Numbered from the stretch's first letter, positions 10,844 through 21,513 are shown. The stretch is 64,000 bases of DNA from Scalesia atractyloides (GCA_947069175.1 CAMTDV010000012.1:35496341-35560340); one strand, 5' to 3'. Notes: generated from the letters alone by a model not told the origin. Translations and numbers: made by a program.

Positions 10844-12201
10844 GAGTTAAATGCCTGGTTGGTCCCTGAGGTTTATCGCTTTTGCAGACTTGGTCCTAAT
10901 GCTTTAATAATTACATAAATGTTCCCAGTACTTACATTTCGTACTCGGGTGATCCTTATCACTAACATGGGTTATATGTCTCAGTTAAGTATATTTAAAA
11001 TTACTAGATTACCCCCTAAACAATTAAAAAAGAGTAAGAAAAAACTAAAACTAATGGGCCCCACTTCTCATCTTTATCCACACATACAACACTAGCCCCT
11101 AAACACACACATCCTACAGATTTAGAGAGAGAGGGTGGAGGAAGAACTGACCACCGAACCTACCTTCAACCCACCACCACCATCATCTCCACCTCCATTG
11201 TGACCTTCAACCCACCGTCTCCACCGTCAACCTTCAACCCACCACCACCGTCACCTTCAACCGACCACCTCCGTCGTCACCTTCAACCCGCCCCTCCACT
11301 TCCACCATAAACCCAGCACAACCGTTGTCACAAGCACCCCCAAAACTCTTTTTTTCCTCTGTATGACAAAACATTTTATATCCTTATTAAAAGTTGAATT
11401 TTAAGATTTTAATTTGTGGGTTTTGTTTGTAATTCATTATTGCATAATGGGTATTCATCATGAAGTAAAAAGTTATGATCTTGAATGACTGAATTTGGTG
11501 AAATAGTAGATGAAGTGTGAGATTGAGTGTGTGTGGCGGTAGTATTGGAAATATTGGAAGAGTTTGCCAGAAAAGATGGACCGCCGGAGCTGGTTGTGGC
11601 GGAGGAAGTCGTCGGAGAAGAGTACCGGAGAAACTGAAAGCTCCGGTGGATCAGTTTCTTCTCATTCCAAAAGATTTTCTTATGATCATGTTTGGTCAAC
11701 ACTTTTAAGTTAATAAATTGTTGAATCTTTAACTAATGCTTGTAAGATCTTGTCATCTTTTTTTTTTAAAAAAATATGTATATTGTGTGTTCCAGGCGGA
11801 TGAATTTATACGCTGGAGGTGAGAGTGGTGGTGGTGAGTTGGAGGTGGTGGGTTGAAGGTGATAGTAGTGATTGTGGGTTTACGGTGGAAAGGGAAGTGA
11901 TGGGTTGAAAGTGACGGGGGAGGTTGGGTTGAAGCTGGAGGTGATGGTGATGGGTGGTGAAGGAGGTAGAAGATGAGGGGTGGACCCTTTTGTTTTTTTT
12001 AATATTTTTTAAGTGTTTTTTTAGTTCATGTGCAACTAGTCATTTAACACATACTTAACTGGGATATCTAAAATAAGTTAGTGATAAGGATTACCCGAGT
12101 GTAAAAATTACAACCACCGGGATCAAGTGTGTAATTATTGAAGACTCGGGACCAAGTCTGCAATATTTGTAAACCATAGGGACCAACCAAGCATTTAAAT
12201 C
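10844..12201. mobile_element. Non-autonomous MULE with long inverted repeats
   Basis: The 1358-bp element is flanked by a perfect 10-bp direct repeat TTTAGGATCA (10834-10843 and 12202-12211), the target-duplication size of Mutator-like transposons. The ends read GAGTTAAATGCCTGGTTGG and, reverse-complemented from the right, GATTTAAATGCTTGGTTGG. The inverted match continues at lower identity for roughly 170-200 bp, including ATCCTTATCACTAAC. A second inverted block of 'CAACCCACCACCACC' type follows (11160-11330 against 11815-11960). No transposase is visible; the centre (11340-11790) is unique sequence. Confidence 0.85.
11409..11702 (-). CDS. Uncharacterised ORF in the centre of the MULE (possible captured fragment)
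   Basis: This 97-residue frame lies wholly between the two inverted repeats of the MULE. It is rich in Ser and Thr (FLRYSSPTTSSATTSSGG and similar) with a basic N-terminus (KHDHKKIFWNEKK). I recognise no domain. Mutator-like elements can carry host gene fragments (Pack-MULEs), so it may derive from a host coding region, but it may equally be a chance frame; a 63-residue frame overlaps on the other strand. Confidence 0.2.
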   Translation of the reverse strand: MLTKHDHKKIFWNEKKLIHRSFQFLRYSSPTTSSATTSSGGPSFLANSSNISNTTATHTQSHTSSTISPNSVIQDHNFLLHDEYPLCNNELQTKPTN

Positions 12202-12211
12202 TTTAGGATCA

Positions 12212-13422
12212 CGTTAGGATAGTTTGTAAAAAATTTAGAATTTTTGGATATTGTTCAGATTATTCTTGAATTTTAAAGAATTATTTATATAAAAAATTTC
12301 ATAAAGTACGGAGTATCATGTTCATGTTTTTTTGTTTTAGAAGTTTAGATATAAAATTTAGAATATAGAAATGCTCATGATTTCCTAATGATCATGAAAT
12401 CTAGAATATGCATATATAATTAGTAATCTATTTAATTGTGAAAAAAGTGTAAAATGTTAAATAAATTAGTTTATACGATTTTACAAATCATCAAATTGTA
12501 ATTTTATCATTTGGTGAAAATAGTGTAGATGTTCATATAAACCATATATATTAAACTCCATAATACGTAAACTTATAAATTGATGAAAATAAGATATGTG
12601 ATCGTAATACGATATATTAAATTTCATATCTTATAAATTTTAGGATTAGGTGGTAGAAAATATCAATTAGTATAGAATATGGATATTACTTTATATAATG
12701 TTAAAATAATAATTTAGGATTAGGATTAGGATGATAATATTTAATTACTTAACACCCTAAACCCTAGATTTATTTTGTATATTACTTTTACTATTCGATT
12801 GATTAGTATTTTTATAAATAATGTAAACTAGAATAATATCTTTGGTGGAGTTTTTCCTCAAATCCGTAAGGTCGATTCAAGGAAATAAACAGAATGTAAC
12901 CCATGAGTAATCTCTTCCATTTTTCCCTTTTCAATTTTACAAATTTTGGGGTGCGTCATGTTATACACATTTTGATTTACTTAACATGCTATGGACAGGT
13001 TTTAATATGTGAATGTCTTATATGTACTCTTTTATTCTATATGTTATCTAATGTCAACTCTATTGTATGCTATTGTGTCATGTGGATCTATGGCTGACTA
13101 GGTTCCCAACGGCCATGGGTTGTAGCCTAGTATCGCCAACAGTATTAGTCTTGCTCTACGGGGCTTGAGACTAATGTACGCTATTGTCATGAGTCTATTG
13201 TTTAATTTGTTACGTATTGTTAATTGATTATCTGTTCTTCTTTGGCATTTATGTTTATGTTGACTATGCTAATACTTGAGACAATCACCATACTACCTTG
13301 AAATGCATGTTAAAATTATTTATTTGTAAAATTTAAAATAAAACTATTTTTCTATAAAATAAGGAAATTACCCACCAAAATGTTTGTTGACCCAAAATAT
13401 ATTTTCCTAACATGATGCAGGC
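12212..13422. other. AT-rich non-coding DNA
   Basis: Long A/T runs and GGATTAGG-type short repeats (about 12714-12732). A short readable stretch near 12840-12890 (GGVFPQIRKVDSRK) ends in a stop and could be an exon relic. No mobile-element ends were seen. Confidence 0.4.
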
Positions 13423-13477
13423 AATCAAGGTTGATGACCGAGTGAAGAGGACACGTAGCATGAGCTTTAGGAAATAA
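13423..13477 (+). other. Exon-like island (possible last exon)
   Basis: After an acceptor-like 'catgatGCAG', an open stretch reads AIKVDDRVKRTRSMSFRK followed by TAA, then T-rich DNA that could be a 3' UTR. The composition is unlike its AT-rich surroundings. The protein is unknown to me, and its partner exons, if any, are uncertain. Confidence 0.2.
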
Positions 13478-14150
13478 ATTGGAAAACTTATGTTATGTTT
13501 TGTTTTTTAATATTGTATGAACAATTTGTGATTTCTATGTGTTATGTGACAATTTAATTGGTTGTGCTTTAAATATTATAACATTAATTAGTGTCATGAG
13601 CTATGGGCAATCGATATGCCCCATACTAATCTGTTGCGGGTCAGAATGTGACAGTCTAGATATGATTTGGCTCTTTGCTTATAGAGGGTGGAATGGAGAC
13701 AATGATTGTTGTTTGTGGTGGCTAAGGTGGAGGGGTGGGGGCAGAGTGGCGATGGAGGTGGAGTGAGAGATAGTAAAGAAGAAAATGTAGAGAGTAACGA
13801 TCGTGAGCATATTATTTTTGTTTTTTAATTTAGCAAGGACATTTTGAATACTTGTACATTATGCTTAAATGCATGTATACGAGATTGGGAAAGACCAAAT
13901 TGCCATTTGATTTAACAAAAAATGAATGGAGTTAGTAATATGGATTGAAATTGCAAGGATATGAAACTATAGAGTGTTTTTGGCAAAAATTTTCAAAATT
14001 GTAAAAAGTTACAATCTGGACCAAACCTTGGACGAAAATTACAATTTATTTATAATTTATGTTGACCCTGGTTGGATTGTTTGATGACTAATGTTCTAAA
14101 CAAAAGATTAGGATTTGTGTGAAAAGAGGTAATTAAACTATCACTTATAA
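13478..14150. other. Non-coding region with weak repeat remnants
   Basis: AT-rich DNA with a GT/GA-rich stretch at 13690-13770 (GGTGGAATGGAG, GGTGGAGGGGTGGGGG). No supported gene. Decayed sequence like the neighbouring MITE ('AAAGTTACAATCTGGACCAAA') occurs near 14008-14030. Confidence 0.4.
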
Positions 14151-14156
14151 AAATCA

Positions 14157-14385
14157 GGGTGAATTGTTATTTTGGTCTCTGTGGTTTATAGAAAATTGCT
14201 ATATTTTACAAATTAGGAAAGTCTTGCAAATTAGATACCAACATTTCAATTTATTGCGATTTCACTCTATATGACTAACTCTATCCACTTTGTTGTTAAG
14301 TGTAGGTCAATTTATTGGTCTATTTCTATTTGTAAAATATAGCAATTGCTATAAACCACAGGGACCAAAACAACAATTACTCTTT
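14157..14385. mobile_element. MITE with about 54-bp inverted ends
   Basis: The left end has TTTTGGTCTCTGTGGTTTAT and the right end, reverse-complemented, has TTTTGGTCCCTGTGGTTTAT. The inverted similarity continues through AATTGCTATATTTTACAAAT. The element is about 230 bp without coding capacity. The ends resemble MULE-type MITEs, but I could not define a target duplication. A second, partial copy ends near 17395. Confidence 0.7.
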
Positions 14386-14758
14386 TACTTATTTTCTATT
14401 TCTTGTTTTTAAAAATCTAAAAGTTAAAAAAATGAATTTTATGCAATTTAATGAATATACACGAACTAGTTTACGATCTAAAATCAAACCGAACACGTCT
14501 AATTTATTTGTGCTTCAAAACGACCAAGTAGGTGATTATATCAAAATCCCTCCTAAACTTTTTTACGGTAAAGATTTTTTATCATAATAACTAGGTTAGA
14601 ACCTCGTGTATTACACAGGTTGAATAAATTTAATTTTATATACTAAGTAATTAAAAAGTTATATATTTAAATAACCCCTATATTGCACGAGTTAAATAAA
14701 TCTAATTTTATATACCAAATAATAAAAAAAGTTATATCTTTAAAAACCGTGTATTACA

Positions 14759-16644
14759 TGTCAAACCCTAACCGATGGCGGAATCATCGGGGCGGACGTA
14801 TATAGATTGCTCGAGACTTCATAACACAAAATGTTACAAGTATTTTAATAAACGAATTTCATTTCATTGTTAACATGAAGTACATTGTTTGAAATAGAAT
14901 CACAGCAAATTTGAAACAAAATAAGTACAACTAGTATCATATGACTAATCTATAAACAAGAATTAAAGTTTGGTGCGTTTCTAGTCCTTCCTACTAGATT
15001 CTTTTCAATACATGAAGTATTGGCGAGCATACAAGTTTAAGTGTACTAGCATAAATATAAAAAAGTTTAACGAAATCCACATGGCTAAGGCATAATATAC
15101 ATATCTAGCATGCAAAACATACTTGTCAATCGAAAGATTCCCGCTAGCGTGATCTTATCGTAGCGACGATAAGACGGTATGTGTATAACTTAACATGACC
15201 TCAAGTATATGAGCGATGCGTTACTCCTATAGCGCTATACATGTTAAGGGAGGCTTTTACGAAGTTAATGACAAAGCACTATGCATGTAAAGTTTCTAGC
15301 ATGTATGTATTCCTAAGTATAACGTGTAAGCATGTAAGTTGGATTCGATTACATGTATAAAGTGTCTGCGTATAAGTGTTTGTGTGAGTTTTTGTATAGT
15401 GTATATATTGTACCCAAAAGTGTTAAAATGAAAAGGGATCATGTATACTCATGGTTTTGCAAAGCTTTCCTAGCAATCCGCGAGTCGTTAGGTTAGGGAG
15501 TGGGACATCGCTATTATTCAATATGGGGGACAGAGTTGTGTGGGTATTCTGATTTGGCGGAGATTGCAGATTTGAAGACAGAAGGTACGAAAGGTAAACG
15601 GGAAAAAGATGCCACTTCGTACGGAGTGACCACTTCGTGCGAAGTGATCATTCACTTCGTGTGAAGTGATTGTCCACTTTGTGCGAAGTGACAGATCACT
15701 TCGTGCAAAGGGACTGTTTCTGGTAATTTTAGCTCGTTTTAGCTCTCGTTTCGACGATAAGTTTTGTTGAACGAGATTTATGGACGAGGCAGTTTAGTTC
15801 TAGCTCATAACAGTTAACCATGACTCGGTCAATATCAGGAACTTGACTAAATGAGAAAGTAGGTATTTTATAGTATTTAGTTACGTCCAAAGTCTAACAA
15901 TTATGTCATGAATGTCAAGTATGGGGTACGAATATCTCGTTATACAATTCACCAAAGCACAAGTTTATCAACAAAGTTGATAAACCCGGTTGGTCATGAA
16001 TTACAGAAATAAAATATGTTCAAGTGGGGTGTGGAACTTAATTCGGGTAGCCAAGGCTCCCAACGTTCTCACACTTGCTGGAACACAAGTTCAATTCTAT
16101 TGAGGATGATGAACTCGATCAGCTCCTACGCTTGGTATAAAAGAAAAAGGAGGAGAAGAATTATAAAAACACAAGGTAATAAGGAATTAAACTCACTTAG
16201 AACAATCTGAGATCAATCTGCCAAGATTCCGTGTGTTTGGGGGTGGAAGTGAGAAGATTCGAAAAGATTGGAGTGTGAAATGAGCTGGTATTTATAAGAA
16301 ATGTTGTTGCCAGCTCGACTTCGTGCGAAGTGGGTTCAACTCGCACGAATGGGTTGGTTCGGGGCTGTTTTTACGTATTTTAGCCGGTTTTCGAGTATTT
16401 CAACTATAAAACTGTAACGTAAGAGTACTGCATGTATAATAAGTATTGGCTTGCATGAAAACAGGTATTGAATGATTGATTGTATATATAACGAGTATGT
16501 ATAAAGTAGGAATTTTCATTATGATCAAGGTCTCGAGTTTCAAGTTGGAAATGAATATAGGTATAAAACGACTACAAGTTTCTAAAAATATTAATACGAA
16601 TAGGCTTTCTAAATAGGGAAAGTATGAAAATGCGAAGCGTCACA
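14759..16644 (-). mobile_element. Solo LTR with perfect 5-bp target duplication
   Basis: The 1886-bp block starts TGTCAAACCC and ends AAGCGTCACA (TG...CA). It is flanked by TTACA at 14754-14758 and 16645-16649. The - strand reading begins TGTGACGC and contains a promoter-like TATAAATA near 16289-16296 with a leader-like sequence downstream, so the LTR is oriented on the - strand. No internal retroelement sequence is present, so it probably arose by LTR-LTR recombination. It carries clustered palindromes described separately. The parent family could not be named. Confidence 0.85.
15613..15712. repeat. Five phased CACTTCGTGCGAAGTG-type palindromes
   Basis: Sixteen-bp palindromes at about 15613, 15631, 15653, 15675 and 15697 are spaced 18-22 bp apart, with one or a few changes per copy. 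A sixth lies at 16317-16332, just upstream of the - strand TATA box. The spacing of roughly two helix turns suggests a protein-binding array in the LTR. This is inference. Confidence 0.75.
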
Positions 16645-16839
16645 TTACACGTGTTGAATAAATGTAATTTTGTATGGTAAATAATAAAAAAAAGTTTTAT
16701 TTAAAAAAATCACATGTATATTACATGGGTTCAATAAATCTAATTTTATATAACAAATAAAAAAATTTATCTTTAAAACTACTAACGAATACACTCGATA
16801 AATAACGTAACTACTTTTGTTTAATAATGTCCATGCCAC

Positions 16840-17330
16840 ACTTATTATAAATATAACAAACTATGGTATATCTACTTTGTTTAATTCATGACTTAACTAA
16901 ATTAGTTTATAGGTAAAGTTAAAATTAAATAAATCATTATGTTGTTAAAAGAAATTAGTTGAAGTGTGTTAGAATATATAAAAAAACTTAAATAAGACTT
17001 TTCGAGAATTTGTTTTATTAAAAATATATATTAATAATATAGTAATTTTGAAAACATAAATATTGAATTAGACATCTGAATCTAAGCTATTGAAGATTTA
17101 TTTTATATAATACAAGATAAAATAATATATAGGGACTATTCTTATCTCTAAAATTTATATTTTCAACTAACTTATGGATGACTTTAAATTAATTAAGATT
17201 AAATTAATATATAAAGGTTATTCTTATCTTTAAAAGTGGATGAAGTTAGTTATGTAAACTTAAACCGCCATAAATTGAAACGTTGGCATATAATTTGCAA
17301 GACTTTTCACATTTGAAAAGCATAACAAAT
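16840..17330. other. AT-rich non-coding DNA
   Basis: Very AT-rich. A duplicated phrase 'ATATAxAGGxxTATTCTTATCTxTAAAA' occurs near 17130-17155 and 17210-17240. No gene or element end was supported. Confidence 0.4.
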
Positions 17331-17395
17331 TGCCATAAATTGCAAACATAACAATTTGCTATAAACCGCAAGGATCAAGATAGCAATTTACTCTA
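17331..17395. mobile_element. Partial copy of the 14.2-kb MITE
   Basis: The stretch AACAATTTGCTATAAACCGC followed by AAGGATCAAGATAGCAATTTACTC matches the right end of the MITE at 14340-14385 with several changes. The other end is not obvious. Confidence 0.5.
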
Positions 17396-17424
17396 TAGAT
17401 AATATATGAAGTGCGTCTATTATT

Positions 17425-18041
17425 GATATGCAGAGCTGGCTCCATAGGCTTGTCAATCTAGGCACGGGCCTAGGCTACCAAAAAATAAGGGCCTCCAAGT
17501 TTTTAGAAAGTTTTTTATTATATAATAAATACGTTTATTTCAAAACTAAACTAGTTTTTTTTTATTGAAGGAGCACAAAATAAATATTATTTAGCAAAAA
17601 AAAAGACCCAGTTTTAAAGCCCATTCCACGTTAATTTCCAGCTATTACAACACAACAACAATCATCGACTTAATCATCATTATTCAGTGGCCTAAAACCC
17701 CTAAATTACAGCCACAATCATTGTTCCACTTCCCATTGCAACCAGCTTTCATTTTCTAGGCTATTGGCTATCACTAGACAAAAAAGTACCCCTAATCATC
17801 CATAGCAACGCGTCCATCGGGATTGGAGGAGGAGAGTTTATGAGTGAAATTAGGGCCCTTACTTCGTAGTTCGTTTAGGGTTTTTAAAAACATTGAAATA
17901 GCGCTGTTGATATGTTGAGAATGTAACATATAATTTATTTAAAAACAAAAACAAGATAATTGTTATGTGTCAGTGAAAGAAGTTATACAAAAACTTAGAC
18001 ATGCAACGTGTTGTTTAAAGGATACATACATCTACATACAA
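17425..18041. other. Repeat-derived non-coding DNA (possible TIR-element fragment)
   Basis: A GC-richer start, CAGAGCTGGCTCCATAGG with GGCACGGGCCTAGG, looks like the end of a TIR transposon of hAT style. I could not find the matching inverted end. The remainder has no coding frame. Confidence 0.25.
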
Positions 18042-18893
18042 AAATGAAATAAAATTTTGGATGGACAATTGGGTTGGGAATGAAATATTGAAGGATAGGT
18101 ATCCTGATCTTTACAAAGTTGCAAAAGAAAAGAATATTAAAGTGGTGGATTGTGTGGAAAGAATAAATAACTATACAAAATGGATATGGGGATGGGCTTG
18201 TGGTTTGAACAGTGAAATAGAATGGGAACGATTTGGGCATTATTACAAGAGTTAAATAGTCTCAAATTTAAAGAGCGGCCTGATGAGTGGAAATGGAAAG
18301 CAGCGATGGAAGAAAAATTATCTGTAGCTTTAATCCGTGAACAAATACAAAAGACATCGATAGGAGACCAAGACGAAATGTGGCCTTATTGGAATAAATG
18401 GGCGCCGCCGAAGGTGAATATGTTCTGCTGGAGGGCAATGATGAACAGAATTCCGGTGAAGGTAGAGCTTAGGAGGCGGGGTATTCCAGTCCCGCATCAG
18501 AGCTGTTCGAGATGTGGGATGCAAGAAGAGTCAACCGACCATTTACTAGTCACATGCTTGAGAGCTGAAGTGATTTGGTGGAATATAAGAGTGTGGCTAA
18601 AAATTCCAACAATGGTGACATTTAATTCTTGCAGCGAAATTATGGCGAGCACAGATATGTTAGCATGATCAAGAGATTGGACGAAAATAGTGGGGGTCGT
18701 GTTTCAAACCACACTATAGCAAATCTGGAAGGCGCGAAATGAAAAGGAATTCAATGGAATCAATATGGCGGATTATAAAGTGGTGGAAGAAATCAAAGCG
18801 AATGCATACTTATGGCTAAATGGGAGATCCAAATTGCAATATTTGGACCGAGAGAGATGGTGTGATTTCAATGTTAGAGATATAGTTTTTTAA
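18042..18893 (+). pseudogene. 5'-truncated L1-type LINE, ORF2 C-terminus (zf-RVT)
   Basis: The readable protein starts at ILDGQL/MDNWVGNEILKDRYPDLYK, typical for the region after the RT of plant LINEs. In the next frame it continues with WNKWAPPKVNMFCWRAMMNR and a CSRCGMQEESTDHLLVTC zinc motif (18498-18555) of the RVT zinc-binding domain. The final stretch QIWKARNEKEFNG (from about 18720) and LDRERWCDFNVRDIVF ends at TAA 18891-18893. A frame change near 18222-18255 and stops at 18666 (TGA) and 18717 (TAG) inactivate it. Both stops fit C-to-T decay. Upstream RT is absent, as expected for 5' truncation on insertion. Confidence 0.82.
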
Positions 18894-20377
18894 ATTATGT
18901 TGTCGTTTTTTTGTTTTGATTTTGCTTGTTGTACTTTGTTGGGTTTTTACAGCATTTGCTGGCCCATTCTATAATCATCTGACCAATTATCCGTAAATAC
19001 ATAAGAAAAACTGAACCGTAATTTAAGAACTACGAAGTTGTAAAGTTCACACTTGACCAAACTAGCATACAAATAAATAAGTGAGAAGAAATACGAAATT
19101 ATATAAATTATATATGTCTACATCCTTTCCCCATTTAGGTGATTTTGTTTCTTCCATATCTTTTTGTGATGACTTTTTAACCTGAACATATCTTTTTGGC
19201 GAAGACTTTTTAATCTGAAGCCGAAAATCTCCCGAAGCTTAAGTAAGCATTTTATATTAATATACTATTTTATATAAGAGTAAAATACACGGATATTTGT
19301 GATTTTAGAATTTCACGTTTCATAAATTAAATATATCATTTTTATTGTTTGTAAAGTTATCACGCTTTTGATCCTAGGATAGATGTGCACTTGTGTTACA
19401 TTAATTAATTTTTATAAATGACAAGAAGCTTTTTGAAAGAAAAAAAAAAAAACTAATGACTGTCAGCTAACGTCCATCACCGTTCACCATATTCCCGCCA
19501 TCCACGATCATGGTCTTCTGCACCCTTTCCCATTCGTCTTCAAATCACATGGATGAGGTGTGGCTTTCAACACTATCAAACCAAATGGTCATATACAAAG
19601 AAAAATCAAATGTCTATATTCGCACTAACAAACCAAAGCCAATTTTTAAATCAAATCTCTAACCAAATTTAGGATTCACACTACTGAAATGATGAAGAAT
19701 AACAACAATAATTTTTTTTTCATAAATCTAAAACCAAACTGGAGATGGACTGGGTTTGAAGAAGAAGAAGTCGGTGTAATCTCGTTGTTAAAGCAAGATA
19801 ATGATCCGGTAGATTTTCCAACATTCCTAATTAAGGAAATGATCAAGAAACTATTCAGGTGAATTTAGAGTTCATTCCATTCCATAAACTTCTTTGCTAG
19901 CTCCTTGCTAGTGTGTGGTTAATTAAATTTTGTCTTTCAAAAAAAATCAATATAAATCAGAACCCTAATTTTGATTAACAAATTACTCCCTCACAAACAA
20001 AAGCTCAAGAACAATTCATGCTTAAATCAATGCACACAATATATTTCTTTATACTTTTTCAAAGGAAACACACAATAAACCAATGGGGTGGTGATGGTTC
20101 ATTAACAGACGCAAAATCTTTAAAACACTTGAGAAATCGGTAAGTCTTGAATTCAAGTATTAGAGACGATAGTAAATAAAAGAAATTTGGTGTTGAAAAA
20201 ATAAATTTGAAACACAATAAACTTTTTTAACAATGTAATCTAGTAATTTTATATACTTTTTACATGAAAAGTCAAACCCTAATCTGACATGAAGAGATAT
20301 TATTGTTTTACACACCCTTGTTAGCCCAACGAAACCAAATTTACATTCTGTATATTTTCTTTGAAAACATAAACACA
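18894..20377. other. Non-coding interval between LINE and LSU-like gene
   Basis: It holds the LINE 3' tail (T-rich, to about 18985), then AT-rich DNA. A short purine-rich stretch (19760-19790, GAAGAAGAAGAAG) stands out. The stretch directly left of 20378 would be the 3' UTR of the LSU-like gene. No other gene was supported. Confidence 0.4.
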
Positions 20378-20659
20378 TCATGACGTCTTAACAGAAGCTG
20401 ATTCGATTATCTTTTGAGCAACCGAAAGCTGTTCCATCAACGTAACAAGACGCTCTCTGTAAGCACGCGCCTGATCCACACCCTCAGCTTCAAGCTCACC
20501 CAGCTGCGAGCACAGACGCTCCTCCGCGTCCTCCGCCACGCGCAGCCGCTCCCACGTCTTCTGCAACTCCATCTTCATCTTCTCTTCTCTCTCTAAACTC
20601 CTTTCCAATTCTCTCTCTAGCTCCTCGTTTCTCCTTCTCAACACCTCCTCCTCCGCCAT
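20378..20659 (-). CDS. LSU: LSU-like protein (RESPONSE TO LOW SULFUR family)
   Basis: The 93-residue, intronless protein is almost entirely a charged coiled coil (residues 3-75). It contains the family signature EERLCSQLGELEAE at residues 46-59, followed by DQAR at 62-65. LSU proteins are small plant-specific hub proteins of cytosol and nucleus, induced by sulfur shortage and binding many partners; Arabidopsis members are of similar length (about 90-100 residues). The ATG at 20657-20659 follows a leader of about 100 nt below a TATA box, and the stop is TGA at 20378-20380. An exact UPE-box match lies upstream, which supports both identity and sulfur-starvation control. No frame damage is visible. 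It is the only confident host gene in the window, flanked by transposon remains on both sides. Confidence 0.9.
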   Translation of the reverse strand: MAEEEVLRRRNEELERELERSLEREEKMKMELQKTWERLRVAEDAEERLCSQLGELEAEGVDQARAYRERLVTLMEQLSVAQKIIESASVKTS

Positions 20660-20787
20660 CGTCTTCGCCGCTGTTGATCGGTGGGTCTGTTCCGACAGAA
20701 CGGCAATGATTTGCGTTGATTTGTTATATGAAAGAAGGAAAGATTTTGGTTTGTTGGCTGATTTGATTTAGATACGGTCGCGGGTTT

Positions 20788-20794
20788 TTTTATA
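20788..20794 (-). promoter_or_regulatory. TATA box of the LSU-like gene
   Basis: On the - strand the sequence is CCCTATAAAAAAACCC, with TATAAAA at 20788-20794, about 130 nt upstream of the ATG. Transcription would start around 20760, giving a leader of roughly 100 nt. Confidence 0.7.
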
Positions 20795-20808
20795 GGGTAA
20801 AAGAAGGA

Positions 20809-20828
20809 TGTCCAGGTTCAATGTATCT
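20809..20828 (-). promoter_or_regulatory. UPE-box (sulfur-limitation element) of the LSU-like gene
   Basis: The - strand reads AGATACATTGAACCTGGACA. It matches, at every position, the UPE-box consensus AGRTWCATTGAAYCTRGACR as I recall it from LSU/UP9-type promoters, where EIL/SLIM1-type factors bind. It sits about 15 bp upstream of the TATA box. Confidence 0.75.
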
Positions 20829-20829
20829 T

Positions 20830-21510
20830 TTATGCGCTAGTTCGCAATTTAAGTCCTTCATGTTTACAAATGGTTGTATTTCTTAGCCCTGTAGTTTTTA
20901 TGTGCATATCTTTGTGATTCCATTAGGCTATTCTACGGAGGTCCCAAATTTAAAATTTTAACTTTTGTTGATTTAATAAGAAAATAAAGTCAAATCTAAG
21001 GAAGTTCGTTTATATATGGAAGTTACTTTGGTATAATAGCTGTTTTATTTTAGAAAAATAGAAATATAAGGATGTTGATTTTTGAATTGATGAAATAAAA
21101 GGCAATCGGGCGTTTATTTGAAAGAAACATAAGAATTATGAGAGTGCATAATATATTTGTACCTTTTTACTTTAATCGTGATAAATAAGATAACCGTCTA
21201 TACATTATTTTGTATTAAATTATAATGCAATACTATAAGTATTTTAAGCGATTGTTGTAGTTTTGAACATAAAGTTGCAGTATGAACATAAGAAGATGTC
21301 CGTGTAGGGCAAACAGTTTATACATAGAAAATTCTTAGGTTTAACTTTAGTTATTTTGTTTAAAAACGAAAATATAAAGATCTTAATATTTGAATTAATA
21401 AGAAAATAGAGGTCGAATATACATTATACATATAATTTTCTACATGTTTTCTAGTGGTATATTGGTAGGGTATTTATCTCCATTAAATTGGTACGAGTTC
21501 AAATAAGACT
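20830..21510. repeat. Degenerate dispersed repeat upstream of the LSU-like gene
   Basis: Units of about 110-130 bp share 'GAAATATAAGGATxTTxATTTTTGAATTxATxA', 'GAAAATAxAxGTCxAATAT' and 'GGGCAAACxGTTTATACATAGA' (about 20950-21110 and 21300-21430). The same family recurs at 43080-43610. No coding frame is present. Confidence 0.5.
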
Positions 21511-21513
21511 ATG

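Larger units (their letters stand above)
14591..16800 (-). mobile_element. Helitron 3' end with terminal tandem units (interrupted by solo LTR)
   Basis: On the - strand the sequence ends with a GC-rich hairpin (CCTGTGTAATACACGAGG), then GTTCTAACCTAG and T, which is the CTRR-T pattern of Helitron 3' ends. Inward, four related units of about 72 bp follow (14611-14680, 14683-14750, 16645-16712, 16716-16790). Each has a 'TATTACAC' palindrome, 'GTTGAATAAATxTAATTTTATAT' and an A-rich run. The third unit is split by the solo LTR. The 5' end (TC) was not found, so the right boundary is approximate. Confidence 0.55.

Noticed and set aside
12903..13097. 64-residue ORF
   Set aside because: Hydrophobic AT-rich chance frame with no start context, domain or neighbour support.
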